Notes: a model not told the origin generated them from the letters alone. A stretch of DNA of 64,000 nucleotides from Variovorax boronicumulans (GCF_019352895.1 NZ_JAAAFX010000004.1:1848245-1912244), one strand, 5' to 3'; counted from the first letter of the stretch, positions 41,038 through 50,852 are shown. Program-made: numbers and translations.

Positions 41038-41556
41038 ATGTCCCACTACGAAGTCCGCCCCGCCACGATGCGCGATGCCAAAGCCATCGCCGAAGTCCAC
41101 GCTGCCGCCGCCAAGGTCGCCTACACGGACATCCTGCCCGAAGACGAGTTGCGCGCGCTCGCGCCAGCCACCCGCGAAGCCAAATGGCGCGAAGCCATCG
41201 AGTTCGCCGAGCCGCAGGTGCAGGTCGCGGTGCTGGGCGACCAGGTCGTCGGCTTCGTCGGCTACGACCGCTCGCGCGACCCCAAGACGCCGTCGACCAC
41301 CGGTGAGATCTGGGCCATCTACGTGCTGCCCGAACACTGGGACAAGGGCGTCGGCGTCGCGCTGTGGGACGCCGCCCGTGAAGGCCTCGAGGAAGAGGGC
41401 TGCACCGTCGTCACCATCTGGGTGCCGCTGCGCAACGAGCGCGCCATGCGCTTCCATGAACTGGCCGGCTTCAAGCGCGAGATGAAGACCGCCAAGACCA
41501 CCGCGCTCGGCACGGTGAAGATCGAAGAAATCCGCCTCAAGCGCTCGGTCGCCTGA
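41038..41556 (+). CDS. GNAT-family N-acetyltransferase
   Basis: 172 residues. The GNAT fold opens YEVRPATMRDAKAIAEVHAAA. Motif A (WAIYVLPEHWDKGVGVALWDAA) carries the acetyl-CoA pyrophosphate loop, and motif B is VPLRNERAMRFHELAGF. It transfers acetyl to an unknown amine. It is divergent from the small basic protein unit, with 88 bases between starts. Confidence 0.9.
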   Translation: MSHYEVRPATMRDAKAIAEVHAAAAKVAYTDILPEDELRALAPATREAKWREAIEFAEPQVQVAVLGDQVVGFVGYDRSRDPKTPSTTGEIWAIYVLPEHWDKGVGVALWDAAREGLEEEGCTVVTIWVPLRNERAMRFHELAGFKREMKTAKTTALGTVKIEEIRLKRSVA

Positions 41557-41682
41557 TGCATCCCCTGTCCGCCCCCGGCTTGCCGGACGGGCGCGACAGC
41601 GCGTAGGCCGGCGACGTCTTTTCGCGGGCCCGCCGCGGCGGCAGGCTAAGCTCCGGCGCTTCATCCGCTCCGTCCCTCCGCC

Positions 41683-42585
<903 letters not shown>

Positions 42586-42591
42586 AAAGGC

Positions 42592-42810
42592 TCAGCCGCC
42601 GCGACCCTTGGCGCGTTGCACCAGCGCGACCACGGTGAGCGCCGCACCCAGCACGACGGCGAACCAGCCGACCACGACGGCCCCGGCGATCATGTCGCGC
42701 GTGCCCGAGGGCGGAAGAAAATAGGGAGCGACGATCACGGCCACGCCGATCAGCAGGCAGAGGATGCCGCGTTCGACCATGCGGGGTTGACGGGAGGGTT
42801 TGGAAGCCAT
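42592..42810 (-). CDS. Small two-helix membrane protein
   Basis: 72 residues. Basic N-terminus (MASKPSRQPRMVERG), then two hydrophobic helices (ILCLLIGVAVIVAPYFL and IAGAVVVGWFAVVLGAALTVVAL) and a basic tail RAKGRGG, so both ends should be in the cytoplasm. No family recognised. It is followed on the same strand by nothing; the riboflavin synthase gene lies upstream, 46 bases away. Confidence 0.72.
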   Translation of the reverse strand: MASKPSRQPRMVERGILCLLIGVAVIVAPYFLPPSGTRDMIAGAVVVGWFAVVLGAALTVVALVQRAKGRGG

Positions 42811-42856
42811 GGGGCGAGTGTAGGCGGCGCTCGGCCGCCCACGCCGCCGCTCCGTT

Positions 42857-43561
42857 TCAACGGGTCTGCTTCGGCAGTTGCAGCAGGTCCTCGAGCACCA
42901 GGCCCTTTTCCTTCAGGATGGCTTCCAGCAGCGGCTGCAGCTTGCCCAGGCTTTCCTGCACTGCTTCGCGCACCGTGTCGACCACCACCTGCGTGCCGCG
43001 CTCGATCTCGATGTTGAGGCGGTCGCCGGCCTGCTTCTGCTCGAACACCGTCATACGGCGCGTTTCGGGGATCAGCCACACCTCGAACCAGCCCTCCGCG
43101 CGGTTCACCTCGGCCACCGTCAGGCTGGCGCCGTTGATCGCGATGTAGCCCTTGGCGAAGACGTACTTGCGGAAGTCGCTCGGGATGGCGACACGCATCA
43201 CGCGGTTGGTGTCGGAGCTGCGCACCGCTTCGATGGCCGCGGAGAAATCGATGTGGCCCGACAGCGGGTGCCCGCCGATCTCGGCGCCGTCCTTGGCGGC
43301 CCGCTCGACGTTGACGACGGCGCCGACCGCGTACGCGCTCAGGGTCGTCACGTTGAGGCTCTGGAGGATCACGTCGAAGGAGGCCGTGTCGGTCGACAGC
43401 AGCGCGGTCACCGTGAGGCAGACCCCGTCGACCGAGACGCTGGCGCCGATGGCCAGGTCGGTGCAGAAGCCGGGCGGAAAGGCCAGCGTGAAGGTGCGCA
43501 TGCCCTCGTGATCGAGGATGTGCGTGAGGGTGGCGGTGCCTTGGATGATGCCGGTGAACAT
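42857..43561 (-). CDS. ribC: Riboflavin synthase alpha chain
   Basis: 234 residues, two tandem lumazine-binding domains. The N-terminus MFTGIIQGTA is the family's invariant start. Domain 1 has SVSVDGVCLTVTAL and EIGGHPLSGHIDF, and domain 2 has KGYIAINGASLTVAEV and LIPETRRMTVFEQ. It dismutates two 6,7-dimethyl-8-ribityllumazine molecules to riboflavin. The C-terminal helix is about 20 residues longer than in E. coli. No FMN riboswitch is visible in the 99 bases upstream, and no other rib gene is nearby. Also named ribE in some species. Confidence 0.92.
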   Translation of the reverse strand: MFTGIIQGTATLTHILDHEGMRTFTLAFPPGFCTDLAIGASVSVDGVCLTVTALLSTDTASFDVILQSLNVTTLSAYAVGAVVNVERAAKDGAEIGGHPLSGHIDFSAAIEAVRSSDTNRVMRVAIPSDFRKYVFAKGYIAINGASLTVAEVNRAEGWFEVWLIPETRRMTVFEQKQAGDRLNIEIERGTQVVVDTVREAVQESLGKLQPLLEAILKEKGLVLEDLLQLPKQTR

Positions 43562-43660
43562 GGGTCTCGCTGCAGGTCAAAGGCTACAGCGTAGCCGCGC
43601 GCGCGGCATGGCTTCGTGCGGCGCCGATTTCCCCTTGTTCGGCAGGCGAGAATCAACGCC

Positions 43661-44074
43661 ATGACACGAGCCGATACGCCCCTGATCCGACCCCTTGCGC
43701 GGCTGATGCTGGCCCTCTCGACCGCGCTGGCCTGTGCCGGCGCCGCGGCCCAGTCGGATCCCGCGCAGTACCCGGCGGCCGCGACGGGTTTCCTCGACGA
43801 GGAGCTTCCGAAGATGGCGACCGCGGTGGCCGAGCGCGACCGCGACTACTTCGAGGCGGCCATGGGCCGCATCGTCGCGTTCTCCGAGGACTGGGGTTTC
43901 AAGTCGCACGCCAATCCGGCGCTGGCCGGCTACCGGATGTGCACCGACGCGGTGTCCGACTTCGTGATCGTCGGGCTCTGCAAGCTGATGCCCAACGGCA
44001 GCGAATGCGAGCCCGGGCTGGCGCCGCGCTTCGAGGCCAACCGGCAGCAGTGCCGGCAGGCCGCGCGCCGCTGA
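43661..44074 (+). CDS. Small secreted protein of unknown function
   Basis: 137 residues. A signal peptide (LARLMLALSTALACAGAAAQ-S) is followed by a helical mature part with four cysteines (MCTDAVSDFVIVGLCKLMP, GSECEPGL and QQCRQAARR), suggesting two disulfides. No family recognised. The ATG at 43661 begins just before a basic stretch and the signal. An in-frame ATG 45 bases upstream has no supporting features. It converges with the DUF2817 peptidase gene (3-base gap). Confidence 0.68.
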   Translation: MTRADTPLIRPLARLMLALSTALACAGAAAQSDPAQYPAAATGFLDEELPKMATAVAERDRDYFEAAMGRIVAFSEDWGFKSHANPALAGYRMCTDAVSDFVIVGLCKLMPNGSECEPGLAPRFEANRQQCRQAARR

Positions 44075-44077
44075 ACC

Positions 44078-45169
44078 TCAGGCCTTCTGCAGACCTTGCA
44101 GGCTCTGCAGCATGACCGCGCGGGCCTGGCCCAGCACCATGCCCTTCCACTCGTCGTTGTCGCAGTAGAAGGCGTCGCGCACGTCGCGCCGGATCGCGCG
44201 CTGCTGCGCTTCGGGCGCCTCGGGATGGCGGCGCAGCCAGGTGTCGGCGCGCAGGCGGTCCAGCACCTCCAGGTCGGGCAGGGTGCCGAACTCCAGGCCC
44301 ATCAGCGCGGTGTTGGCCTGCGGGCATTCGTCGTAGACGATCGAGACCACCGGGCCGGTCACGTCGGCCGAGGCCGAGGTGCCGTCGAAGGGCGCGAACA
44401 CGTCCGCGCCCCACCAGGCCAGGGCCCGCGGCAGGCCGGCCGGACGGCCCGGGTAGATCTTCTCGCCGTGGCCGTAGGGGCCCAGGCCGGTGTGCACGTC
44501 GATCCAGGCGATGTGCCCGGCCGCGGCGCCGTGCTTGCGCAGGATCGCGCGCATGGTGCGGTTGCTCCACGAGGGGCCGGTGCCGCCGTAGAACACGCCG
44601 TCGGGCGAGGTGTACTGGCCGGTGGTCACGGCGGCGCGGTAGGCGCGGATGCCGTGCTTCTCGATGTAGGCCGCGACGGCGGCTTCGTCGGCGGCGGTCG
44701 GCGGCCATTGGGCCGGCAGGATCAGCGGCTCGACCTCGGCATAGGCCGCGTTCACCGGCAGCGGCTGCGTGAAGTCGATGTGGTTGCGGTTGAGGTCGAT
44801 GTTGTCCTCGTTGGTGCGGTGCAGGTGCGAGAAGCCGTGCGGGTTCACCGCATGCACCAGCAGCAGCGCCACGCCGGCGCGTTCCAACCGGCCCAGCAGG
44901 TCGGTGTCGTGCAGCATCGCGACCTGGCAGCCCGAGCCGCAGAAGCCCTCGGGGCCGTGCGTGCCGGAGCTCACCAGCAGCAGCTTTTCGGCGCCGGGCT
45001 GGCCGATGTAGGCGGTATCGGTGGACAAGGTTTCGCCCAGGGCGCCGGTGTGGCCCTCCAGCGGGAAGGATTCGACGCTCGCCTGGCGTTCGGCCGCGGC
45101 CTCGAGGAACTTGCGGCGTGCCTCGACATAGGTGCCGGAGAAGTGGCGGGTGGCTTGGGTGCTGTGCAT
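44078..45169 (-). CDS. M14-like zinc carboxypeptidase/deacylase, DUF2817 family
   Basis: 363 residues. Zinc ligands are expected in GTHGPEGFCGSGCQ (His and Glu) and in WIDVHTGLGPYG (His), with DNIDLNRNHIDF and SIVYDECPQANT as other family stretches. DUF2817 proteins are predicted metallo-hydrolases acting on peptides or amides. No signal peptide, so cytoplasmic. It lies 46 bases downstream of the MHS transporter gene, suggesting that the transporter imports what this enzyme splits. Confidence 0.88.
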   Translation of the reverse strand: MHSTQATRHFSGTYVEARRKFLEAAAERQASVESFPLEGHTGALGETLSTDTAYIGQPGAEKLLLVSSGTHGPEGFCGSGCQVAMLHDTDLLGRLERAGVALLLVHAVNPHGFSHLHRTNEDNIDLNRNHIDFTQPLPVNAAYAEVEPLILPAQWPPTAADEAAVAAYIEKHGIRAYRAAVTTGQYTSPDGVFYGGTGPSWSNRTMRAILRKHGAAAGHIAWIDVHTGLGPYGHGEKIYPGRPAGLPRALAWWGADVFAPFDGTSASADVTGPVVSIVYDECPQANTALMGLEFGTLPDLEVLDRLRADTWLRRHPEAPEAQQRAIRRDVRDAFYCDNDEWKGMVLGQARAVMLQSLQGLQKA

Positions 45170-45215
45170 GGATTTTTCCTTGTCGCGGGAAGAGGAAGGG
45201 GGCGGGGCGTGGGGC

Positions 45216-46523
45216 TCAGCCGGCGTTGCCAGGCTTGTCGATGTCGCGGCCGGTGTGGTCCTTGAGGCTGTACAGGCCGATCAGCGAGACCAGCGTCATG
45301 GCGAGCAAATACCAGGCCGGCGCCAGCTTGTTGCCGGTGGCGTTGACCAGCCAGGTGCTGATGAAGGGGGAGAAGCCGCCGAACAGCGCCACGCCCACGC
45401 TGTAGACCAGCGACATGCCGCTGGCGCGCACGTGCTTGGGGAACATCTCGGGCAGCATGGTGATGCCGGGCACGCTCTGGATCACCAGCGTGATGCTCAG
45501 CAGCCCGACCACGGTGAACAGCACGGCCGGCGTGGGCGAGGCGTTGAGCCAGTAGAAGCCGGGGTAGATCATCACGGCCAGCGCAATGCGGCTCCAGAGG
45601 ATCAGCGGCTTGCGCCCGACCTTGTCGGCCCACAGGCCCACGAAGGGCGCGCAGGCGAAGGACAGCAGCCCGGTGATCGCCGCGCCGAACAGCGCCACCG
45701 GCGGCGCCATGCCGAGCTCGCGGATCGCATAGGTCGGCATGTAGAAGCTCACGACGTAGGCGGCCGCGGTGCCGCCGACCATGGTCAGGATGGCGTTGAG
45801 CACCTTGCGGCCGTGCAGGCGGCAGACTTCGCTGATGCTGCTCTCGCGCCGGGTGCCGGCGGGCGGCGGCGGCGCGATCTCCAGCGACTCTTCCAGGTGG
45901 CGGCGGATGTACATGCCGACCGGCGCGATCGCCAGGCCGATCACGAAGGGCACGCGCCAGCCCCAGCTTTCCATCGCCTGCGGCGTGAGCGTGTACGACA
46001 GCAGGCCCACCACCACCGCGCCCAGCAGGATGCCCAGGCCCTGGCTCGCGAACTGCCAGCTCGCCATGTAGCCGCGGTTCTGCGGCGTGGCGTGCTCGAC
46101 CAGCAGCGTGGTGGAGGCGCCGACTTCACCGCCGGCCGAGAAGCCCTGGATCAGCCGGGCCAGCACGATCAGCAGCGGCGCGGCCACGCCGATCTGGGCG
46201 TAGGTGGGCGCGGCGGCGATCAGCAGGCAGCCCAGCGCCATCAGGAAGATGGTCAGCGTCATGGCCTTCTTGCGCCCGGCGCGGTCGGCATAGGCGCCGA
46301 TCACGATGCCGCCCAGCGGCCGCATGATGAAGCCGACGCCGAAGCTGGCCACCGTCAGCAGCAGCTGGCCGTAGGAGTTGAAGGTCGGGAAGAAGAGCTT
46401 GCCGATGGTCAGGGCCAGGAAGCCGTAGACCGTGAAGTCGAAGAATTCGAGGGCGTTGCCGATGGTGGTGGCGACGATCGTCTTGCGACGGCCGGGCCGG
46501 GTGTGCGTGGGCGAGGAAGACAT
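45216..46523 (-). CDS. MHS-family major facilitator (ProP/ShiA/citrate-like) importer
   Basis: 435 residues, 12 helices. MHS hallmarks: ATTIGNALEFFDFTVYGFLAL near the N-terminus, RPLGGIVIGAYADRAGRKKAMTLTIFLMALGC and RLIQGFSAGGEVGASTTLLVEHA. It probably imports a carboxylate, betaine or amino acid derivative with protons. The ATG at 46523 is chosen because the N-terminal helix starts about 20 residues later. It is divergent from the LysR regulator across 87 bases and is cotranscribed with the DUF2817 enzyme. Confidence 0.9.
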   Translation of the reverse strand: MSSSPTHTRPGRRKTIVATTIGNALEFFDFTVYGFLALTIGKLFFPTFNSYGQLLLTVASFGVGFIMRPLGGIVIGAYADRAGRKKAMTLTIFLMALGCLLIAAAPTYAQIGVAAPLLIVLARLIQGFSAGGEVGASTTLLVEHATPQNRGYMASWQFASQGLGILLGAVVVGLLSYTLTPQAMESWGWRVPFVIGLAIAPVGMYIRRHLEESLEIAPPPPAGTRRESSISEVCRLHGRKVLNAILTMVGGTAAAYVVSFYMPTYAIRELGMAPPVALFGAAITGLLSFACAPFVGLWADKVGRKPLILWSRIALAVMIYPGFYWLNASPTPAVLFTVVGLLSITLVIQSVPGITMLPEMFPKHVRASGMSLVYSVGVALFGGFSPFISTWLVNATGNKLAPAWYLLAMTLVSLIGLYSLKDHTGRDIDKPGNAG

Positions 46524-46573
46524 TTGACTCCGTGTGTTGTTGGGCGCGGATGCTAGAGAGCACGGGCGCTCAT

Positions 46574-46609
46574 GAAAAGACAATAATCGGGGCGACACGA
46601 TAACTTTTC
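46574..46609. promoter_or_regulatory. Imperfect dyad between MHS and LysR genes, possible LysR site
   Basis: GAAAAG (46574-46579) pairs exactly with CTTTTC (46604-46609). Inside, TAATCG (46584-46589) pairs with CGATAA (46598-46603), five of six bases. The dyad fills the divergent gap and reaches the LysR start, as expected for autoregulated LysR systems. No canonical T-N11-A match was found at its centre. Confidence 0.4.
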
Positions 46610-46610
46610 G

Positions 46611-47552
46611 TTGTCATTGCCGGACATCTCCCCCTTGAAACCCAACCAGCTTCATGCCTTCGTGGCCGTGATCGAGCAGATGAGCATTCGCGGCGCGGCC
46701 CGCGTGCTGGGCCTGTCGCAGCCCGCCGTGACCAAGATCGTGCGCGAGCTCGAGCGCGAGGTCGGCGCGCCGCTGGTCGAGCGCAGCGTGAAGGGCGTGC
46801 GGCTCACGCAGTTCGGCGAGGCCTTCGCGCCGCGGGCCCGGCTGCTGCTGGCCGACATGCGCCGCGCGCGCGACGAGATCGCGCAGATCCGCGACGGCGC
46901 GACCGGCACGGTGTCGGTGGCAGTCAGCACCTCCTTCGCGCTGACCGTGCTGCCCGCGGCCTTCAAGACCTTTCACGCGCAACTGCCGGCGGTCGAGGTG
47001 CGCTTCAGCGAGGCGGTGCTGCCCTCGATGCTCGACGGCCTGCGCGACGGCCGGCTCGACTTTGCGGTGGCGCACGTGGTGCCGGGCACGCTCGACCCGC
47101 AGTTCGAGAGCTTCGAGCTCTTCGCGGTGCGGCTTTTCGTCGGCGTGCGAAAACGCCATCCGCTGCGCCATGCGCGCACGCTCAAGGCGCTGCACGACGC
47201 CGAATGGGTGCTGCCGGGCGATGGCGATGTGGGCCGCAATTCGGTGCTGCCCTTGTTCACCCCGCATGGGCTGGAGGCGCCGCGGCGCGTGATCCAGGGC
47301 CAGTCGGTGACCGTCGCGCTGGCGCTGGTCGGGCACATGGACCTGGTGGGCCTGTTCGTCGAACCGCTGGCGCAACTGGCCTTCTCGCAGCACGGCATCT
47401 GCCGCATCGAGGTCGAGGACGCACTGCCCACGCTGCGCGTCTGCGTGCTGCAGCGCCGCGGCCGGGCCCAGACACCCGCCGCCCAGTGCTTCGTGGAATG
47501 CATCGCACAGGCTGCGGCGGCGCTCGACCTGCGGCCCTCCGAAGCCGCCTGA
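46611..47552 (+). CDS. LysR-family transcriptional regulator
   Basis: 313 residues. The N-terminal helix-turn-helix (PNQLHAFVAVIEQMSIRGAARVLGLSQPAVTKIVRELE) is followed by the substrate-binding domain (VSVAVSTSFALTVLPAAFKTFHAQLPAVEVRF) of the type seen in CysB/Cbl and GbpR relatives. The only starts are TTG codons at 46611 and 46617; the first is used here, the second gives a shorter leader. It is divergent from the MHS transporter and is the probable regulator of the transporter-DUF2817 pair. Confidence 0.88.
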   Translation: MSLPDISPLKPNQLHAFVAVIEQMSIRGAARVLGLSQPAVTKIVRELEREVGAPLVERSVKGVRLTQFGEAFAPRARLLLADMRRARDEIAQIRDGATGTVSVAVSTSFALTVLPAAFKTFHAQLPAVEVRFSEAVLPSMLDGLRDGRLDFAVAHVVPGTLDPQFESFELFAVRLFVGVRKRHPLRHARTLKALHDAEWVLPGDGDVGRNSVLPLFTPHGLEAPRRVIQGQSVTVALALVGHMDLVGLFVEPLAQLAFSQHGICRIEVEDALPTLRVCVLQRRGRAQTPAAQCFVECIAQAAAALDLRPSEAA

Positions 47553-47567
47553 ACCGGCCGTGCGGCC

Positions 47568-49277
47568 TCAGGGCGTCGCGAGCTGGTAGCTCAGCTGCAC
47601 GCTCAGGCGCAGCTTGCGCTCGGGGTTGTCCACGGCCGGGTCGCCGGTCGGCTTGGCCACCGCGAGGTCGAGGTTGTAGTGCTTCGCATCGGTCAGCCGC
47701 ACGCCGAGCGCCACCGAGCGCAGGCTCCGGGGCACGGGCTGCCCGAGCTTCGTCGACACGTGCGCGGCCTCGAGCAGCAGGTAGGGCTCGACTTGCCGCA
47801 GCCAGACCATGTCGAGCGGGAAGGCACGGTTGAGCTCGGCCGACAGCCCCCAGCCCGAATCGCCCGCGCCGTCGCCCGCCGCATAGCCGCGGCCGAAGCG
47901 TGCGCCGCCGTAGGCGATGCGCTCCGAGGCCGCCAGCGAATCCGGGCTGTACTGGGCGCCCAGGCCGAAGGCCGTGCCCCAGCGGTTGGCGAAGCGGTCG
48001 CGCTGGCTCGCATCGAGCGTGAGCCGCGTGAAGTCGAGCTGGCTGCTGCCGGGGCCCGACAGGCCGGGTACGTTGCTGCGCAGTTCGGTCGAGGCGCCCA
48101 GGCCGTCGATGCCGCGGGCCAGCAGCAGGCTGGCGCTGCGGCTGCGATCGGGCTGCGCGTCGGCGTAGGCCAGCTGGGCGAACAGGGCGCGCACACGGGT
48201 CCGGTCGACCAGCGTGGCGCCGGTGGCGCTCACGCGGTAGTCGTCGGTGTTGTCGACGCCGTAGAAGCCGCCGTTGAGCGTGAGGCTGCTGCGCGCGTCG
48301 AGCATCAGCGGATAGCTGGCCGACAGCTCGACGCGGCGGTTGGTGTTGTAGCGTTCGAGCGGCGCGCCCTCCTGCGCCCGCTTGTCGGGGTAGCCGTTGT
48401 AGGCGGTGGCCTGGGCCTTGAGCGTCAGGCCGTCGGTGCCCACCAGCTGGCTGTAGCCCAGCGTGAGCAGCTTCTCGCGCCGCAGGTCGCCCAGCAGGGT
48501 CGAGGCATTGATCTGGCTGCCCGGCAGCAGCGGATCGTTCCACACGCCGCTCAACACGGCGCGCGAGGTCGGCTGGCGCAGGTCGGCGCCCACCGAGACG
48601 TTGTAGGGCTCGCGTCGCACCTTGAGCACCAGCGCGGTGGCGCCGTCGGTGCTGCCGGGCATCGAGGCCTCGGCACTCACGCGCAGCCCCGGCAGGCGGG
48701 CCAGCAACTGCGTGACGCGCTCGAAGGTCGCGATGCGCAGCGGCCGCTCCTGGGTCAGGCGCTCGGCCATGGCGCGCAGCTTGGGCGTGGCCGGGCCGGC
48801 ATCGCCCTCGATGCGCACGCTGGCGATGTAGCCCTCGACCGCCACGATGCGCACCACGCCGCCCTCGAAGCGCTGGTCGGGCACGTAGACGAAGGACAGC
48901 GGCAGGCCGCTGTCCTTGTAGAGGGTGCTGAGTTCGCCCGCGATGGCGACCAGCTGGCCCACCGTCGTCGGGCGGCCCACCAGCGGGGTGAAGCGGCGCG
49001 CCACGTCGGCGAAGGCCAGCGCGTCGACGCCCTCGATGTCGAAGCGCGTGGGCGTGAGCGCCCGGTCGAGCGCGCTGCCGCTCGGCCCGGCCGGCGCGCG
49101 CAGCTCGACCTGCGGCGCGACGGCCGCCGGCTGCGGGATGGGCGCCGGCGCCGGCAGCTGGCTCAGCGGGTTGCCGGCCGAGGGCGTCTGCGCATGCAGC
49201 AGCGGCGCCGCACCGGCCAGCGCAAGGGCCATGCCGGCCATGGCGCTCATTCCGACAGCGTGAGGGCGCATCCGCAT
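47568..49277 (-). CDS. TpsB-type outer-membrane transporter (FhaC/ShlB/HecB family)
   Basis: 569 residues. A signal peptide (cleavage near PLLHAQT) precedes a Pro/Ala-rich linker to about residue 70. Two POTRA domains follow (about 75-220; TPTRFDIEGVDALAFADV and SGLPLSFVYVPDQRFEGGVVRIVAVEGYI). The remainder is a 16-strand beta-barrel. RFGRGYAAGDGAGDSGWGLSAEL contains the L6-like (V)RGY motif needed for secretion. TpsB proteins export large TpsA exoproteins. Here the gene 5 bases upstream encodes a glycine-rich lipoprotein, and no TpsA with a haemagglutination domain is in the window. Confidence 0.9.
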   Translation of the reverse strand: MRMRPHAVGMSAMAGMALALAGAAPLLHAQTPSAGNPLSQLPAPAPIPQPAAVAPQVELRAPAGPSGSALDRALTPTRFDIEGVDALAFADVARRFTPLVGRPTTVGQLVAIAGELSTLYKDSGLPLSFVYVPDQRFEGGVVRIVAVEGYIASVRIEGDAGPATPKLRAMAERLTQERPLRIATFERVTQLLARLPGLRVSAEASMPGSTDGATALVLKVRREPYNVSVGADLRQPTSRAVLSGVWNDPLLPGSQINASTLLGDLRREKLLTLGYSQLVGTDGLTLKAQATAYNGYPDKRAQEGAPLERYNTNRRVELSASYPLMLDARSSLTLNGGFYGVDNTDDYRVSATGATLVDRTRVRALFAQLAYADAQPDRSRSASLLLARGIDGLGASTELRSNVPGLSGPGSSQLDFTRLTLDASQRDRFANRWGTAFGLGAQYSPDSLAASERIAYGGARFGRGYAAGDGAGDSGWGLSAELNRAFPLDMVWLRQVEPYLLLEAAHVSTKLGQPVPRSLRSVALGVRLTDAKHYNLDLAVAKPTGDPAVDNPERKLRLSVQLSYQLATP

Positions 49278-49282
49278 CGGCC

Positions 49283-50596
49283 TCAGTTCTTCTTCTGGCC
49301 CAGGCCGCCGACGACGCCGAGCACGCCGCCCGCGACGTTCTGGACCACGCCGCCGACGGTGCTGCCGGCAGAAGGCGTCGTGCTGCCGCCGGTCAGCGGG
49401 GCCGTGACCGCGCCGGTCAGGGGCGCGACCGCCGCCAGCACGGGTGCGGTCAAGGGCGCCGTGGCCTGCAGCACCGGCGTCGTCAGGGGCGCTGCCGCCT
49501 GCAGCACCGGGGTGGTGAGCGGGGCGACGGCGTTGAGCGTCGGGCTCAACACCGTGGTGCCCACCGCCAGCCCGGCGCCCACGCCGGCGCCGGCCGAGAT
49601 GCCGGTGCCCTGGCCGTTGCTGGCCAACGCCACGCCGCCGCCCAGGCCCACACCCGCGGTCAGGCCACCGATGCCGCCCAGGCCGGTGCCGGTGCCACCG
49701 TTGCCCGCGGTCACCAGGCCACCGACCGAGCCCACCGTGCCGCCCAGCGGCTGCGTGACCGCCGCCAGCGGGGTGTTGGCGCCGGCCTGCTGCACGCCCA
49801 TGCCCACCTGGTTGGCCAGGCCGGCCACGGGTTGGCCGAGGCCGGTGCCGTCGCCGACCTTCTGGGTCAGCGTGATCAGCTTGTCGTCGATGCGGTCGAC
49901 CGCCTGCGTCGCGCCGCCGGTGACCTTGCGCACCGTGCCGTTGTTGGTCACGCCGGCCAGCGGCACGGCGAGGCCGCTGACGCCGTCACCGACCTTGTCG
50001 ACCAGGCCGCCGGCCGCGTTCGTCACCGGCTGCAGCGGGGTGGTCTTGCCGATGCTGCTGACCAGTTCGCCAGCGCTCGACACCGTCTTGCCGGTGTTGT
50101 CCACCACCAGCGGCAGGCCGCCCAGGGTGTTGCCCAGCGCGTCCTTGCCGGTGCCCAGCTGGCCCAGGCCGCCGCTGACCGCGGTGCCGGCGCTGCCGAC
50201 CGTGTTGCCGGCATTGGCCAGCACACCGGCGGCCGGCGTGGTCTGGCCCAGGCCCGAGACCACGGTGCCCGCGCCGGTCACGGTCTGGCCGACGCCGCCG
50301 AGCACCTGGCCGGTGGCCGAGGAAGCGACGGTGCCGCCGCCGTTGCCGCCCCCCCCGCCGCCATTGTTGCCGCCGCCGCCGCCGTTACCCCCACCGGCAC
50401 CGCCGCCGCCTGCGTTGGCGCTGTCACCGCCGCCGGAGCCGCTGCCGACCCCGCCGGGCTGGGCGGAGCCGGAGGCGCCGCCGGCATCGAAACCCATGCG
50501 ACCGCTGGAAGAGCAGCCGCCGAGCAGGGCCAGCGCCGCGGCCACCGCCGCAACGCCCACGAGCGATTGAAATCGCGGTTGGAAAGAAACAGTCAT
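49283..50596 (-). CDS. Glycine-rich repeat lipoprotein paired with the TpsB transporter
   Basis: 437 residues. The signal ALALLGGC carries a lipobox with the lipidated Cys28 and Ser at +2, so outer-membrane retention is expected. Residues 40-95 are almost pure Gly/Ser/Asn. The middle is built of imperfect Gly/Val/Thr-rich units (GQTVTGAGTVVSGLGQTTPAAG). The C-terminus has four 11-residue units of the type APLTTPVLQAA, then GGSTT and a final GVVGGLGQKKN. It has no Cys besides Cys28 and almost no aromatic residues. It resembles proteins annotated as collagen-like repeat proteins. Probable role: surface or biofilm adhesin exported with the adjacent TpsB; this is inference. Confidence 0.82.
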   Translation of the reverse strand: MTVSFQPRFQSLVGVAAVAAALALLGGCSSSGRMGFDAGGASGSAQPGGVGSGSGGGDSANAGGGGAGGGNGGGGGNNGGGGGGNGGGTVASSATGQVLGGVGQTVTGAGTVVSGLGQTTPAAGVLANAGNTVGSAGTAVSGGLGQLGTGKDALGNTLGGLPLVVDNTGKTVSSAGELVSSIGKTTPLQPVTNAAGGLVDKVGDGVSGLAVPLAGVTNNGTVRKVTGGATQAVDRIDDKLITLTQKVGDGTGLGQPVAGLANQVGMGVQQAGANTPLAAVTQPLGGTVGSVGGLVTAGNGGTGTGLGGIGGLTAGVGLGGGVALASNGQGTGISAGAGVGAGLAVGTTVLSPTLNAVAPLTTPVLQAAAPLTTPVLQATAPLTAPVLAAVAPLTGAVTAPLTGGSTTPSAGSTVGGVVQNVAGGVLGVVGGLGQKKN

Positions 50597-50852
50597 GTGT
50601 GACTCCTGAAGTGGACGTGAAACCGGCCTGCCGCGGATGTGCGGCGAAGGCGCCTCGACGTGTGCCGGGGCCCACAACGGGGGGTTCGACACACAGGCTT
50701 CACTGTGCGCTGGAGTCGGCCCGCTGTGACATTCAGGAGCAACTTGTGTCTTTTTGTAGACGGCTTTTTATGTGAAGGAACGCACACCGCGCGGGGCAGT
50801 CGCTGGCCGTTAGAACCAAGGGACTACAGGCCTGGGACGGCCTGCCTGCGTT

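Noticed and set aside
43562..43660. FMN riboswitch in front of riboflavin synthase
   Set aside because: Only 99 bases are available and the conserved FMN-element blocks are absent; the sole structure is a 6-bp hairpin GGCTAC/GTAGCC at 43582-43596.
50310..50440. GC-rich trinucleotide run as microsatellite or repeat array
   Set aside because: It is the codon-level image of a Gly/Asn-rich stretch in the lipoprotein, with irregular codons and no array-like spacers.
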